Source: Prevotellaceae bacterium | GTDB lineage: Bacteria; Bacteroidota; Bacteroidia; Bacteroidales; Muribaculaceae | Assembly: GCA_021772015.1 (NCBI GenBank) | Contig: JAETNS010000008.1 | Span: forward strand, 78,909 to 142,908 | Direction of reading: 5' to 3' | Length of the DNA stretch: 64,000 nucleotides | Part shown: positions 54,024 to 62,414 of the stretch, in pieces | Position numbering within the stretch: position 1 is the first letter of the stretch | How the letters are laid out: each line of letters begins with the position of its first letter | Made by a program: the position numbers and the translations under genes | Notes under the pieces: generated by a model | Databases searched by the model: none | What the model saw: only the letters and a program-made list of their open reading frames with translations | What the model was told of the DNA's origin: nothing

Positions 54024-55904
54024 ATGCTGTCAATCTGTCGTTTCCCGGTTTTAAAATCGGCTGTATGTGTCGGGCTATGTTTGTCGTATGCTCCACTGAC
54101 CAATGCCGAGAGCCTTTTTGTCGAGACCGAGTCATTCGCTGATCCCGGCGGATGGAAGATGGACTCGCAATTCATTGACGAGATGGGATCCCCTTATCTT
54201 CTCGCGCATGGTCTGGGTGAACCGGTGGCCGACGCGGTCACGGAGGTGGAATTTCCGGCAGAAGGCAGGTATCATGTCTATGCCCGTTGTTACAACTGGG
54301 CATCACCCTGGCACAAGGGCAACGGGCCGGGCGCATTCCGGATCTCTGTGGATGGCACGACGTTGCCGAATGTGTTGGGGGAAAGCGGCGACAGCTGGGA
54401 ATGGCAGTATGCCGGTGAGGCGGATGTCAAGTCGCGGCTGACGAGGATCTCGCTGTCAGATCTTTCAGGATTCGACGGGAGATGTGACGCGCTGTATTTC
54501 ACAACAGACAAGACCGATCTTCCTCCGGTGGGAAAGGATGAGTTGACGGCGTTCCGCAGGAAACATGGTCTTTTCCCGGAGACTGCGGAGGGTGGAGATT
54601 ACGATCTGGTTGTTGTCGGCGGAGGAATCGCCGGCATGAGTGCGGCGGTGTCGGCAGCACGTCTGGGCTGCAAGGTCGCATTGCTGCAGAACAGGCCGGT
54701 GCTTGGAGGCAATAACAGTTCGGAGGTAAGGGTCCACCTCGGAGGCGCGTTGGATGTCGGCAAATATCCTTTGCTGGGATCGATGCAAAAGGAGTTCGGC
54801 CCGTCGCGGGAGGGGAACGCCCGTCCGGCGGAATATTATGAGGATAAGTTGAAACTTGACTGGATCAGCCGGGAGGAGGGAGTAAGCCTGTTCCTGAACA
54901 TGCATGTCAATGAGGTTGAGACCGACTCGACAGGGATCATATTATCAGTGACCGGGCAGGAGACACCGACCGGCAGACGGATCAGGTTCACAGCCCCGCT
55001 GTTTGCCGACTGCACGGGAGATGGAACTGTAGGATATCTCGCCGGAGCGCATTACCTGATAGGCAGGGAGGGACGCGATGAATATGGCGAGCCGTCGGCT
55101 CCTGTCGAAGGTGATTCCATGACAATGGGAGCTTCGATCCAATGGCGCAGCCGCGAACTGCAGGAGGGGGAGAAGCCCGGTTTCCCGGAGTTTGTTTACG
55201 GGCTGGCATTCACTGACGAGAGTTGCCGCCGGACCGACATGGGTGAATGGACCTGGGAGACCGGAATGCACAGCGATCAGCTCGGCGCGTTCGAGAAGGT
55301 CAGGGATTACGGTATGTTAGTGGCATATTCAAACTGGAGCTACCTCGTCAACAGGTTAGGGATGTATCCTGAAAGGAAGCTTGACTGGGTCGCTTATGTC
55401 GGAGGGAAAAGGGAATCGCGCCGATTGCTCGGCGATTACATATTGAAAGAGGATGATCTGGTGAAGCGAGTCAACCATGAGGATGGTTCTTTCGCCGCGT
55501 CATGGAGCATCGATCTGCATTTCCCCGATCCTGAGAACAGCCGGATGTTTCCTGACGGGGCATTCATCGCCTCAAACAGCCATGTGTTCATCCATCCCTA
55601 TGCGGTTCCCTACCGTTGTCTGTACTCAAGGAATATCGGGAATCTCTTCATGGCCGGGCGCGATATCAGTTGCACCCATGTCGCCTTGGGTACTGTGCGC
55701 GTCATGCGTACGACCGGGATGATGGGTGAGGTTGTGGGGATGGCCGCGTCGCTGTGTCGCCGTCATGGGGTAGGTCCACGCGACATATACCAGTCTTATC
55801 TTCCCCAATTGCGTGAACTGATGGCGGCGGGAGTTGCCTGTGGAGGTCTGCCTGACAATCAGAATTACAACGAAGGGACACATCTGACTGATGACGGATA
55901 TTGA
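54024..55904 (+). CDS. Second FAD-dependent oxidoreductase of the PUL, Sec-type signal, N-terminal beta domain
   Basis: A 626-residue protein with signal MLSICRFPVLKSAVCVGLCLSYAPLTNA (no twin arginine). Residues ~30-160 look like a beta domain (AGRYHVYARCYNWASPWHKGNGPGAFRISVDG), with a Phe/Trp-rich surface as in carbohydrate-binding modules. FAD domain: YDLVVVGGGIAGMSAAVSAARLGCKVALLQNRPVLGGNNSSEVRVHLGG (residues ~192-240), then CTGDGTVGYLAGAHYLIGREGRDEYGEPSAP, and the terminal AGRDISCTHVALGTVRVMRTTGMMGEVVGMAAS. It resembles the 48523 protein but is longer. The start is four bases from the previous stop. Substrate unknown; oxidation at a sugar ring or C-glycoside is one idea. Confidence 0.78.
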   Translation: MLSICRFPVLKSAVCVGLCLSYAPLTNAESLFVETESFADPGGWKMDSQFIDEMGSPYLLAHGLGEPVADAVTEVEFPAEGRYHVYARCYNWASPWHKGNGPGAFRISVDGTTLPNVLGESGDSWEWQYAGEADVKSRLTRISLSDLSGFDGRCDALYFTTDKTDLPPVGKDELTAFRRKHGLFPETAEGGDYDLVVVGGGIAGMSAAVSAARLGCKVALLQNRPVLGGNNSSEVRVHLGGALDVGKYPLLGSMQKEFGPSREGNARPAEYYEDKLKLDWISREEGVSLFLNMHVNEVETDSTGIILSVTGQETPTGRRIRFTAPLFADCTGDGTVGYLAGAHYLIGREGRDEYGEPSAPVEGDSMTMGASIQWRSRELQEGEKPGFPEFVYGLAFTDESCRRTDMGEWTWETGMHSDQLGAFEKVRDYGMLVAYSNWSYLVNRLGMYPERKLDWVAYVGGKRESRRLLGDYILKEDDLVKRVNHEDGSFAASWSIDLHFPDPENSRMFPDGAFIASNSHVFIHPYAVPYRCLYSRNIGNLFMAGRDISCTHVALGTVRVMRTTGMMGEVVGMAASLCRRHGVGPRDIYQSYLPQLRELMAAGVACGGLPDNQNYNEGTHLTDDGY

Positions 55905-55932
55905 TCGTTAAGGATCTTTTCGCTAACTTTGC
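55901..55932 (+). promoter_or_regulatory. Promoter of the beta-lactamase gene
   Basis: TTG (55901-55903) and TAACTTTGC (55924-55932) with a 20-base spacer. The TTG overlaps the stop codon of the preceding FAD gene, so the gene has a promoter of its own inside the PUL end. Confidence 0.75.
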
Positions 55933-55950
55933 AGGAAAACAAACAACGAC

Positions 55951-56907
55951 ATGAATCTGAAATTGTTGTCAATGAAGGTTGTGGTTGCCATTGCTATCGG
56001 ATGGGGAGCCACGGGGGTCTGTGGATGTGGCGGCAGAGTGGAGAATGATACTGTCACGGATGATTTCTCCGGAATCAGAGATCAGCTTGAGAACCGATTG
56101 AAGCAAATCGCGGATGATGTGCCGGGACAGCTCGGGGTTGCCGTGATTGTGGAAGGACGTGACACTATGACGCTTAACAATTCGTCGGATTATCCGTTGA
56201 TGAGCATGTTCAAGCTGCAGGAGGCATTGGCAGTCTGTCATATTCTTGATGAACGGAAGACAGGGCTTGACACGATCATTACGATTGACCGGCGCGCTCT
56301 TGACATGGAGACCTGGAGTCCGATGGTCAAGGAGTATGTCGATGACAGTTTCTCATTGTCTGTAGAGAGGCTTTTGAGATACATTCTCATAGACAGCGAC
56401 AATAATGCGAGCAATCTGTTGTTCGACAGCATAATGTCCCCGGTAGAGACTGACCTCTACATAAGGTCGGCGATCCCCGCGCAGGAGTTTTCCATAAGTC
56501 ACAGGGAGTCTGACATGAAGAGAGATATTGCGAAAAGTTATGAGAATTGTAGCTCGCCTCTGGCATATGCGGTGCTTGTAGACAGGATATTCAATGACAG
56601 CATTGTCAGTGTAGGCAAGCAGGAGTTCATACGGCAGGCCATGTATGACTGCGAGACAGGGGCAGATCGTATCAAGGCCGGTCTCCCTAAAGACCAAGGG
56701 ATAGGTTTCGCCCATCGGACAGGGTCGGGGTATGTCAATTCGCGCGGAGAGATCGTGGCGGTCAATGACGGGGGATATGTCACTCTTCCCTCCGGTAAAA
56801 GCTATTCCATCGCTGTGTTCATCAAAGATTACGCCGGATGCCAGGAGGATGCCGAGAAGGTGATCTCCCGGATTTCCAAGGCTGTCTATGAGGCTGTTGC
56901 AAGATGA
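55951..56907 (+). CDS. Class A beta-lactamase, subclass A2-like
   Basis: A 318-residue serine beta-lactamase-like protein of the CblA/CepA/CfxA (A2) kind common in Bacteroidales. A putative signal or lipoprotein leader ends at about residue 26 (GVCGC). Motifs: S-x-x-K in LMSMFKLQEA (nucleophile Ser and Lys), S-D-N in LIDSDNNASN, the omega-loop Glu in SHRESDMKRD, and H-R-T-G-S-G where most family members have K-T-G. The K-to-R change also occurs in CARB/PSE-type enzymes. All catalytic residues are otherwise present. Resistance is expected but hydrolytic spectrum is not predictable; the gene is not necessarily mobile. Confidence 0.85.
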   Translation: MNLKLLSMKVVVAIAIGWGATGVCGCGGRVENDTVTDDFSGIRDQLENRLKQIADDVPGQLGVAVIVEGRDTMTLNNSSDYPLMSMFKLQEALAVCHILDERKTGLDTIITIDRRALDMETWSPMVKEYVDDSFSLSVERLLRYILIDSDNNASNLLFDSIMSPVETDLYIRSAIPAQEFSISHRESDMKRDIAKSYENCSSPLAYAVLVDRIFNDSIVSVGKQEFIRQAMYDCETGADRIKAGLPKDQGIGFAHRTGSGYVNSRGEIVAVNDGGYVTLPSGKSYSIAVFIKDYAGCQEDAEKVISRISKAVYEAVAR

Positions 56908-56927
56908 GATGGCTCCGACGCGAGGGG

Positions 56928-59258
56928 CTATTCCTTGCCGAGACGGGATTTGTCTGCGTTTGACTCTATCCTCCTCGTTCTGAATTGCTTGCCCGAATTG
57001 AAATTATATGTGACGGATAGCTTTGCCGCCATGTGGGCTTTTGTGAACGCCAGACGGTCGTAGCCGGAAGAGGAGGTGCGGGTCCTTGTTGTCCTCTGCA
57101 ACAGGTTTTCCATTCCGACAGAGATAGTCCATTTGCTTCCCAGACTTTTCTGTAAAGTCGGATTCAGATTCAGGATAGGATAGACGGAGATGTTGCCGAT
57201 TTTCATTTTGGAGTTGTAGAAGCAGTTGACGGTCAGTGATAAATCCTTGGGGAGCCGGAATGTGGTGCTTGCCACGACCTGCAGATAACCGAATGTGTCG
57301 TAGCCTTGGGTGTCATCAAGAATCTGTGAGGTCAGGATATAGGTGATGCCCGAATACAGGCTCCACCATCCCGTCAGACTCAGGAAGCCGTCGGCATGGA
57401 TGAAGCCATTGCGGGCTTTACCCACATTCCCCCATGTCAGATACATCCGTTCCGGATGGTCAGGGTTTGACCTGAACATCTGCCTGATCGGATTGGAGGT
57501 CTGCGTGTAGCCGGTCGCGACGGTGAATTTGCCGGCGAGGAGGAAATCGAGGCTTATTCCATCGGAAAAACTCGGTTTAAGGTCAGGATTTCCGACGGTG
57601 TATGAGTAATCCGAGACTTGCGTGACAGTGGGATTGAGCGACTGGAATGATGGTCGCCGGATATTCCGGTTGTAGCCCAGGGATACTGTGTAATCCCCTT
57701 TTTCGGTAAGGTCAAGAGAGATTCCCGCGTTGGGGAAGAGGTCAAGATGTGAGGCAGACAGTATATCCCCCTGTGTCCGATAATATTCCCCCCTGATTCC
57801 CGCCTTGAATTTCCATCGTCCGGCTTGCCTGTTGAGGGTGGCGTATACGGCGGCTATGTGTTCGTCATAGGAGTCGTCATAGTTGTTACCGAGGTTACTA
57901 ACCCATCCGTGGTCAGATAGGTGTCGGTGGCGCGATCCATAGGCCACATTGTTGAAGTTATACTTCACGCCTGCGCCAAAAGTCCATCCCGTCCCGAACT
58001 TCTTGTTGATTGACAGTTCGGTTACAAAGATGTTGTAACGGCTCGTGTTGTCATTCTCGAATATGGAGTCGGATGGATTGTCGCTCCATTTCATAATGTT
58101 GTCTTCATCCGATGATGACTGCCGGTAATTGTAATTCGAGATTAGTTTCAACGCGGATCCATCGTTGTCGAGCTGCCGGATCCAGTTGAAAGTGGCGTTC
58201 AGGTTATGGAGCAGACTGATGTTGCGGTAATCCCCTTTGGTCACGGAATTTTCCTCCCCGTAGATTTCTGTCCGTGAATCGGAGGTATGGCGGGTACGGT
58301 CGTGGTTGTATTCGATCTGTAGTCCGAACCTGTCACGGGCTGACGGCTCATAGAAAACACCTGTCATCAGGTTGCCTTGCAGGATCTTGCTTTTATGGCG
58401 GGAAACGCCGGAAATAGTCAGCATCTCTGACATGGAGGTGGACTCTTCATGAGAGGTAGAGCGGTCTGACGGACTGCCATTGAGGCTCCCGCTCAGATTT
58501 GCTGACCATTTTCCCGAATGGAGGTTTATGTTGACGAAAGGGTTGGCGAATTGCTTGTACTCACCCGCTGTCAGTGACATTCCGGCCGATCCGGCCACAC
58601 CGTCAATCCTGGCGCGCCGCAGATTGATGCGTATCACACCTCCGGCTGAGTCGGCGTTGTATTCCGCTCCAGCTTTCGGGATTATCTCGATAGAGGCGAT
58701 GGAGGATGATTGCAACGTCTTGAGGTATGTCATCAGCTGCTGGCCTGACAGGTTCACTCTGCGGTCATCGATATAGACCGTCGTGCCTGACTGTCCGTAG
58801 ATGGAAAGCGCGTCATCATCGGCCCATACCCCCGGCGCGGTCCGGAGCAGTTCGCGGGCATCCTTGTTGGCAGCCAGCGGGTTCGCGGCGATGTTGAGGA
58901 CAATGCGGTCAGCTTCGCGTCTTATCAAGGGGGCTTTCACCACTACCTCTTTGAGGGTTGTCGAGGTCGGAGTGAGTATTATCCGGCCAATATTTTCTCC
59001 GGGCCGTGGGATGAACACATCATCATAACCGATGAAAGAGATTTTTAGGCGGTCACAGTTGTCGCCGATATCAAGTCTGAAAGATCCTATGGAGTCGGTC
59101 ATTGTGGCTGCTGTCACCGAATCGTTTGAAAACGCGGTGACGTTGGCAAATTCCATCGGGATTGAATCAGCGTCAATCACTATTCCTCTGGTCTCTTTTG
59201 AACATACCGTTGACAAACCGGCTACGGCAATCATGAATATTGATATGGATCGCTTCAT
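56928..59258 (-). CDS. TonB-dependent-receptor-like outer-membrane barrel with regulatory domain
   Basis: A 776-residue outer-membrane protein. Signal to about residue 20. The N-terminal carboxypeptidase-regulatory-like domain (TRGIVIDADSIPMEFANVTAFSNDSV..., residues ~24-95) is followed by a plug (VVVKAPLIRREADRIVLNIAANPLAANKDARELLRTAPGV..., YIDDRRVNLSGQQLMTYLKTLQSSSIASIEIIPKAGAEYNADSAGGVIRINLRR) and a barrel (OMP_b-brl_3 type). Ligand unknown; these receptors are often regulated by adjacent two-component systems. The start overlaps the preceding lipoprotein gene by four bases, and both are divergent from the histidine kinase pair. Confidence 0.82.
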   Translation of the reverse strand: MKRSISIFMIAVAGLSTVCSKETRGIVIDADSIPMEFANVTAFSNDSVTAATMTDSIGSFRLDIGDNCDRLKISFIGYDDVFIPRPGENIGRIILTPTSTTLKEVVVKAPLIRREADRIVLNIAANPLAANKDARELLRTAPGVWADDDALSIYGQSGTTVYIDDRRVNLSGQQLMTYLKTLQSSSIASIEIIPKAGAEYNADSAGGVIRINLRRARIDGVAGSAGMSLTAGEYKQFANPFVNINLHSGKWSANLSGSLNGSPSDRSTSHEESTSMSEMLTISGVSRHKSKILQGNLMTGVFYEPSARDRFGLQIEYNHDRTRHTSDSRTEIYGEENSVTKGDYRNISLLHNLNATFNWIRQLDNDGSALKLISNYNYRQSSSDEDNIMKWSDNPSDSIFENDNTSRYNIFVTELSINKKFGTGWTFGAGVKYNFNNVAYGSRHRHLSDHGWVSNLGNNYDDSYDEHIAAVYATLNRQAGRWKFKAGIRGEYYRTQGDILSASHLDLFPNAGISLDLTEKGDYTVSLGYNRNIRRPSFQSLNPTVTQVSDYSYTVGNPDLKPSFSDGISLDFLLAGKFTVATGYTQTSNPIRQMFRSNPDHPERMYLTWGNVGKARNGFIHADGFLSLTGWWSLYSGITYILTSQILDDTQGYDTFGYLQVVASTTFRLPKDLSLTVNCFYNSKMKIGNISVYPILNLNPTLQKSLGSKWTISVGMENLLQRTTRTRTSSSGYDRLAFTKAHMAAKLSVTYNFNSGKQFRTRRIESNADKSRLGKE

Positions 59259-59995
59259 TTTATCCTTGATTTTTGTTCCTGTCCTATTTTGTAATTGGCG
59301 AAAGCCAGTCGGCGATGACCGTTTATGATACTCGCCCAGAACTCCACATCCTTTTCAAAATCGCGCAGGTCGTGTCTTAAAAAGGGCAGTCCCAAGTAAG
59401 ACGGGACATTCATTTTGTCGGTCGCTTTGGTGCGGCTCTGATAGATGAATATCTGTGCCACCGGCTCGTCGCCGTAATCATAGAAATCCACGACAAGGAG
59501 CTGTCTTTTCCTTTTGTTGAAACGGGTGTAGGTGTACATTTCTGAGGGTTGCCTGTCCCAGTCTTCCTGATCATCATCATACAGCCACATAGTATACGGA
59601 CGTTCATCCTGGAGCGGTGATGAAATGGAGGATGGCCGTTGTCGCAGGTCGCGCTCTTTCGTCCTGACAAACATGGTGAGCATCTCCGGGGCGTAGAAGA
59701 GGATCTCGGCACTGTCGAGACCGGCGGTGTGGAGTATGTCAGCGAGAAACCGCTCCATTCCCGGATATTTGTCAACGGAATCCGCGCAGGAGATCAGGGG
59801 TGTCTCCACCGGTATCAATCTCTCGTCGAAAGTCATACGGTAGGTGGTGTCGCGGTCGATCACCTGTCCGAAATGGTCGCTGATATGCCACTCTCGGTCG
59901 GCGAACACAAGACCGGCCTGTGTATGGCAACTCGAAAGTGTCATGAGTGACAGCAGGGTCGCGGCTAATGCGGTGAAATAGATGTTCTTCTTCAT
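59255..59995 (-). CDS. Predicted lipoprotein of unknown function, partner of the receptor
   Basis: A 246-residue protein with lipobox MTLSSCHT (Cys at ~23). The mature domain is alpha/beta with Trp/Tyr-rich acidic stretches (MWLYDDDQEDWDRQPSEMYTYTRF) and an FYDYGDEPVAQIFIYQ strand pair. No family recognised. It is the first gene of a two-gene unit with the outer-membrane receptor, overlapping it by four bases. A -7 box (60022-60014) precedes it. Its position opposite a histidine kinase suggests it belongs to the same regulon. Confidence 0.6.
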   Translation of the reverse strand: MKKNIYFTALAATLLSLMTLSSCHTQAGLVFADREWHISDHFGQVIDRDTTYRMTFDERLIPVETPLISCADSVDKYPGMERFLADILHTAGLDSAEILFYAPEMLTMFVRTKERDLRQRPSSISSPLQDERPYTMWLYDDDQEDWDRQPSEMYTYTRFNKRKRQLLVVDFYDYGDEPVAQIFIYQSRTKATDKMNVPSYLGLPFLRHDLRDFEKDVEFWASIINGHRRLAFANYKIGQEQKSRIK

Positions 59996-60013
59996 GTTGC
60001 TGTTGTTTATGAT

Positions 60014-60022
60014 GCAAAATTA
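60014..60022 (-). promoter_or_regulatory. -7 element of the lipoprotein-receptor unit
   Basis: Minus-strand TAATTTTGC fits TAnnTTTG, 19-27 bases before the ATG at 59995. No -33 TTTG was found, suggesting activator dependence. Confidence 0.6.
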
Positions 60023-60041
60023 CGCCACCGTTGCGTCGGGC

Positions 60042-60080
60042 AGTCTTAGTCGGGGCTGCTTTAGTCTTAGTTAGTCTTAG
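60042..60080. promoter_or_regulatory. Three phased AGTCTTAG repeats, candidate response-regulator operator
   Basis: AGTCTTAG occurs at 60042-60049, 60063-60070 and 60073-60080, so spacings are 21 and 10 bases, matching two and one helical turns. The last ends 5 bases before the TTG of the kinase promoter. This is the layout of an OmpR-type activator site; the adjacent regulator is the natural candidate. Confidence 0.65.
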
Positions 60081-60085
60081 CCGGA

Positions 60086-60117
60086 TTGGTCAATGTCGCC
60101 TGAATTACTTAAATTTG
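60086..60117 (+). promoter_or_regulatory. Promoter of the histidine kinase-response regulator pair
   Basis: TTG (60086-60088) and TAAATTTG (60110-60117) with a 21-base spacer. The box ends 4 bases before the ATG at 60122, so the transcript would be leaderless or nearly so. Confidence 0.75.
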
Positions 60118-60121
60118 TGAC

Positions 60122-61423
60122 ATGAAACGATTCCGTACAGTAACGATTGTCTGTCTGGCAGCGATCGCGGTGATGGTTGCCGGCAACATCTGGTATCTGT
60201 TCTCTCTCTATGACTCGATAAGGGAGCAGGCGATGAGGTCTGTCGGCGAATGTGTCCGCCGGGCCGATATACTTGAGATCATATCCCGTCTGGGTGGCCC
60301 GTCAGGAGAGGACCGCTCGTTTATAATCTTGACACTCAAGGTGGAAGGGGAGAAGAGCGATGGAGAGCTTTACGAGTATCCCGCTCTTCTGGAAAACATA
60401 GGGGAGACCATGAGCGTTTATTTCCATTTCATTGAGACTTCTGACTCGTTGATGCCAAAGCGCGATTACGCGGTGCTCGACAGCATATTCATGAAAGAAC
60501 TGGCGAACTCGGGGATTCATCCTCGCCGGGCTATGATACGCCCCTTTTCGGAGAAACTTGACGGGACTGAAGGGTTGTGGCATGTCGAATTCTCGGTATC
60601 GGAGGGACAGCAACCTGTCTTCACCGCCTATGTCAGCACTTTGAATGGCCATATATTGAGCCGGATGGCGGGGATAATACTGACTTCGGCGGGGATTCTG
60701 CTGTTGACCGGTTTCCTGATCTGGTATCTGCTGCATTGGGTGGGGAAATTGCGGACCATCGAGCAGATGAAAGATGATTTCACCCACAATATGACACATG
60801 AGCTTAAAACGCCTGTGGCGGTCGCTTACTCAGCGGCTGACTCCATGTTGCGCTATTACGACCAGAGCGACGAGACGAGAAACAAGCGGTTCCTGAAAAT
60901 CATATTGCAGAGACTCGGTTTCCTTTCCGGCATGATCGAGAACATACTGTCGATGAGCATGGAGCGGTTCAAGACCATCCGGTTAAATCCTGAGACTGTC
61001 GGCTTAAGGCAGCTTGTCGAGGAGATCGCAGGTATGATCGAGCTAAAGGCGGAGAAGCCGGTCAGTATTGAGCTGGATATCCCGGAAGGACTTACAGTGG
61101 TCGCCGATCCGCTTCATCTTGGCAATATGTTTTCCAATCTTATCGACAATGCCGTCAAGTATTCGGGTGACTCGGTCGAGATCTCGATAAAGGCCGGAGA
61201 GGGGATGATTTCTATTTCAGACAACGGGATAGGTATTGACAAAGACCATCTCCCATATATATTCGACAAGTTCTACAGGGTGACATCCGGCGACCGTTAC
61301 GAGGTGGGGGGCTATGGGCTCGGACTGTTTTATGTCAGACAGCTATCCGGGTTGCTGGGCTGGACGATAGATGTTGTGAGCATTCCCGGCAAAGGGACTA
61401 CCTTCACGATAAGGACAAAATGA
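60122..61423 (+). CDS. Sensor histidine kinase
   Basis: A 433-residue membrane kinase. TM1 at residues ~9-30; periplasmic sensor of about 150 residues; TM2 at ~180-205 (GIILTSAGILLLTGFLIWYLLHW). The dimerisation box FTHNMTHELKTPVAVAYSAADSM carries the phospho-acceptor His. The ATPase domain has MFSNLIDNAVKYSG (N box), ISDNGIGID (G1) and GYGLGLFYV (G2). It resembles RprX of Bacteroides (resemblance only). Followed after 19 bases by its response regulator, and divergent from a lipoprotein and receptor, which may be the target genes. Confidence 0.9.
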   Translation: MKRFRTVTIVCLAAIAVMVAGNIWYLFSLYDSIREQAMRSVGECVRRADILEIISRLGGPSGEDRSFIILTLKVEGEKSDGELYEYPALLENIGETMSVYFHFIETSDSLMPKRDYAVLDSIFMKELANSGIHPRRAMIRPFSEKLDGTEGLWHVEFSVSEGQQPVFTAYVSTLNGHILSRMAGIILTSAGILLLTGFLIWYLLHWVGKLRTIEQMKDDFTHNMTHELKTPVAVAYSAADSMLRYYDQSDETRNKRFLKIILQRLGFLSGMIENILSMSMERFKTIRLNPETVGLRQLVEEIAGMIELKAEKPVSIELDIPEGLTVVADPLHLGNMFSNLIDNAVKYSGDSVEISIKAGEGMISISDNGIGIDKDHLPYIFDKFYRVTSGDRYEVGGYGLGLFYVRQLSGLLGWTIDVVSIPGKGTTFTIRTK

Positions 61424-61442
61424 ATTTGAACAACGGCTTATT

Positions 61443-62135
61443 ATGAAAAAAGAGAAGATATTGCTGGTGGAGGATGACGCGACTCTTTCGTTTATCGTCG
61501 AGGATGCGCTGACACGCGAGGGATTCGAGGTAGTCTGTGCCGCCAACGGGGAGAAGGGGATTGAGATGTTCCGCAGCGAGAATCCCGACATTGTGGTGGC
61601 AGATGTGATGATGCCCCGCATGGATGGCTTTGAGATGGTCAGGCGTATAAGGATGACATCTCCGGGGATTCCTGTCTTGTTCCTGACCGCGCGTACGGCC
61701 CTGGATGATGTTGTCAGAGGATTCGAGCTTGGGGCTAACGATTATCTGCGTAAGCCGTTCCAGATACTTGAGCTTGTGGTGAGGATCAAGGCGTTGTTGA
61801 GAAGGAACAGCCTGGGTGGGGCGGAGGATTCGCAGTTAGTCATTGGGGATTGCGCTTTGGATTTCTCCTCTCAACGCCTCACGGCGGGTAAGGATACGGT
61901 CGTATTGTCGCATACCGAGGCGGTGATACTTGACGAGCTTTTCCGGCATCCCAATGAAGTGGTGGAGGCCCGGACTCTGATGTGGCGCATCTGGCAGAAC
62001 GATGACTACAACAACCTCAACCGTCTCCACGGATTTATCTACAAACTGCGGAAATACCTGTCCGGCTCCCGAAGCCTTGACATATTGAACGTCAGGGGTA
62101 TCGGCTACAAGCTTGCCAACAGACAGCCGGAATGA
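61443..62135 (+). CDS. OmpR/PhoB-type response regulator
   Basis: A 230-residue regulator with a receiver (ILLVEDDATLSFIVEDAL, phospho-Asp in VVADVMMPRMDG, Thr and Lys in FLTARTALDD and DYLRKPFQ) and a C-terminal winged helix (residues ~130-228; SHTEAVILDELFRHPNEVVEARTLMWRIW...NVRGIGYKL). Pairs with the kinase at 60122. It resembles RprY. It would bind direct repeats such as the AGTCTTAG series at 60042-60080 (inference). No gene-specific effector is indicated. Confidence 0.92.
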   Translation: MKKEKILLVEDDATLSFIVEDALTREGFEVVCAANGEKGIEMFRSENPDIVVADVMMPRMDGFEMVRRIRMTSPGIPVLFLTARTALDDVVRGFELGANDYLRKPFQILELVVRIKALLRRNSLGGAEDSQLVIGDCALDFSSQRLTAGKDTVVLSHTEAVILDELFRHPNEVVEARTLMWRIWQNDDYNNLNRLHGFIYKLRKYLSGSRSLDILNVRGIGYKLANRQPE

Positions 62136-62139
62136 GGCA

Positions 62140-62254
62140 TATTATTTATTTCTCCGCAGACCTGTAATCAAGGATGTAGGATTAGTTGATTTTACAACCC
62201 TGTATGTCAGAAATTTGTTGTACCTTTGTAGTCAGAAACTAAAACTCTCCAATT
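62140..62254. other. Intergenic region before the second GNAT pair
   Basis: AT-rich, no terminator hairpin with a T run seen after the response regulator. Holds the -7 box at 62221. Confidence 0.5.
62221..62228 (+). promoter_or_regulatory. -7 element of the second small-protein/GNAT pair
   Basis: TACCTTTG matches TAnnTTTG, 26 bases before the small gene. No -33 TTTG at the expected distance. Confidence 0.5.
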
Positions 62255-62413
62255 ATGGCACGACCAATTAAAGAAACCCCTGAATTATTCGGCAGGGATG
62301 CAGAACGTTTCGAGAAAATGATCTCGCAGCCCAGACCGGTGTCAGAAGAGGAGAAAGAGAGGGCACGCAAAGCCTACGAGGTCATGAAGTCCATAAGCAA
62401 TTTCCAATGGTGA
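62255..62413 (+). CDS. Small protein upstream of GNAT, possible antitoxin
   Basis: A 52-residue charged helical protein (MARPIKETPELFGRDAERF ... EEEKERARKAYEVMKSISNFQW). It starts with a motif seen in small partners of GNAT toxins and in many antitoxin-like proteins (ARPIKETP, with basic N-terminus). The stop at 62413 is one base before the GNAT start, so translation is coupled. The overall architecture matches the 15507-14760 pair although the sequences differ. Antitoxin role inferred from context. Confidence 0.65.
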   Translation: MARPIKETPELFGRDAERFEKMISQPRPVSEEEKERARKAYEVMKSISNFQW

Positions 62414-62414
62414 C

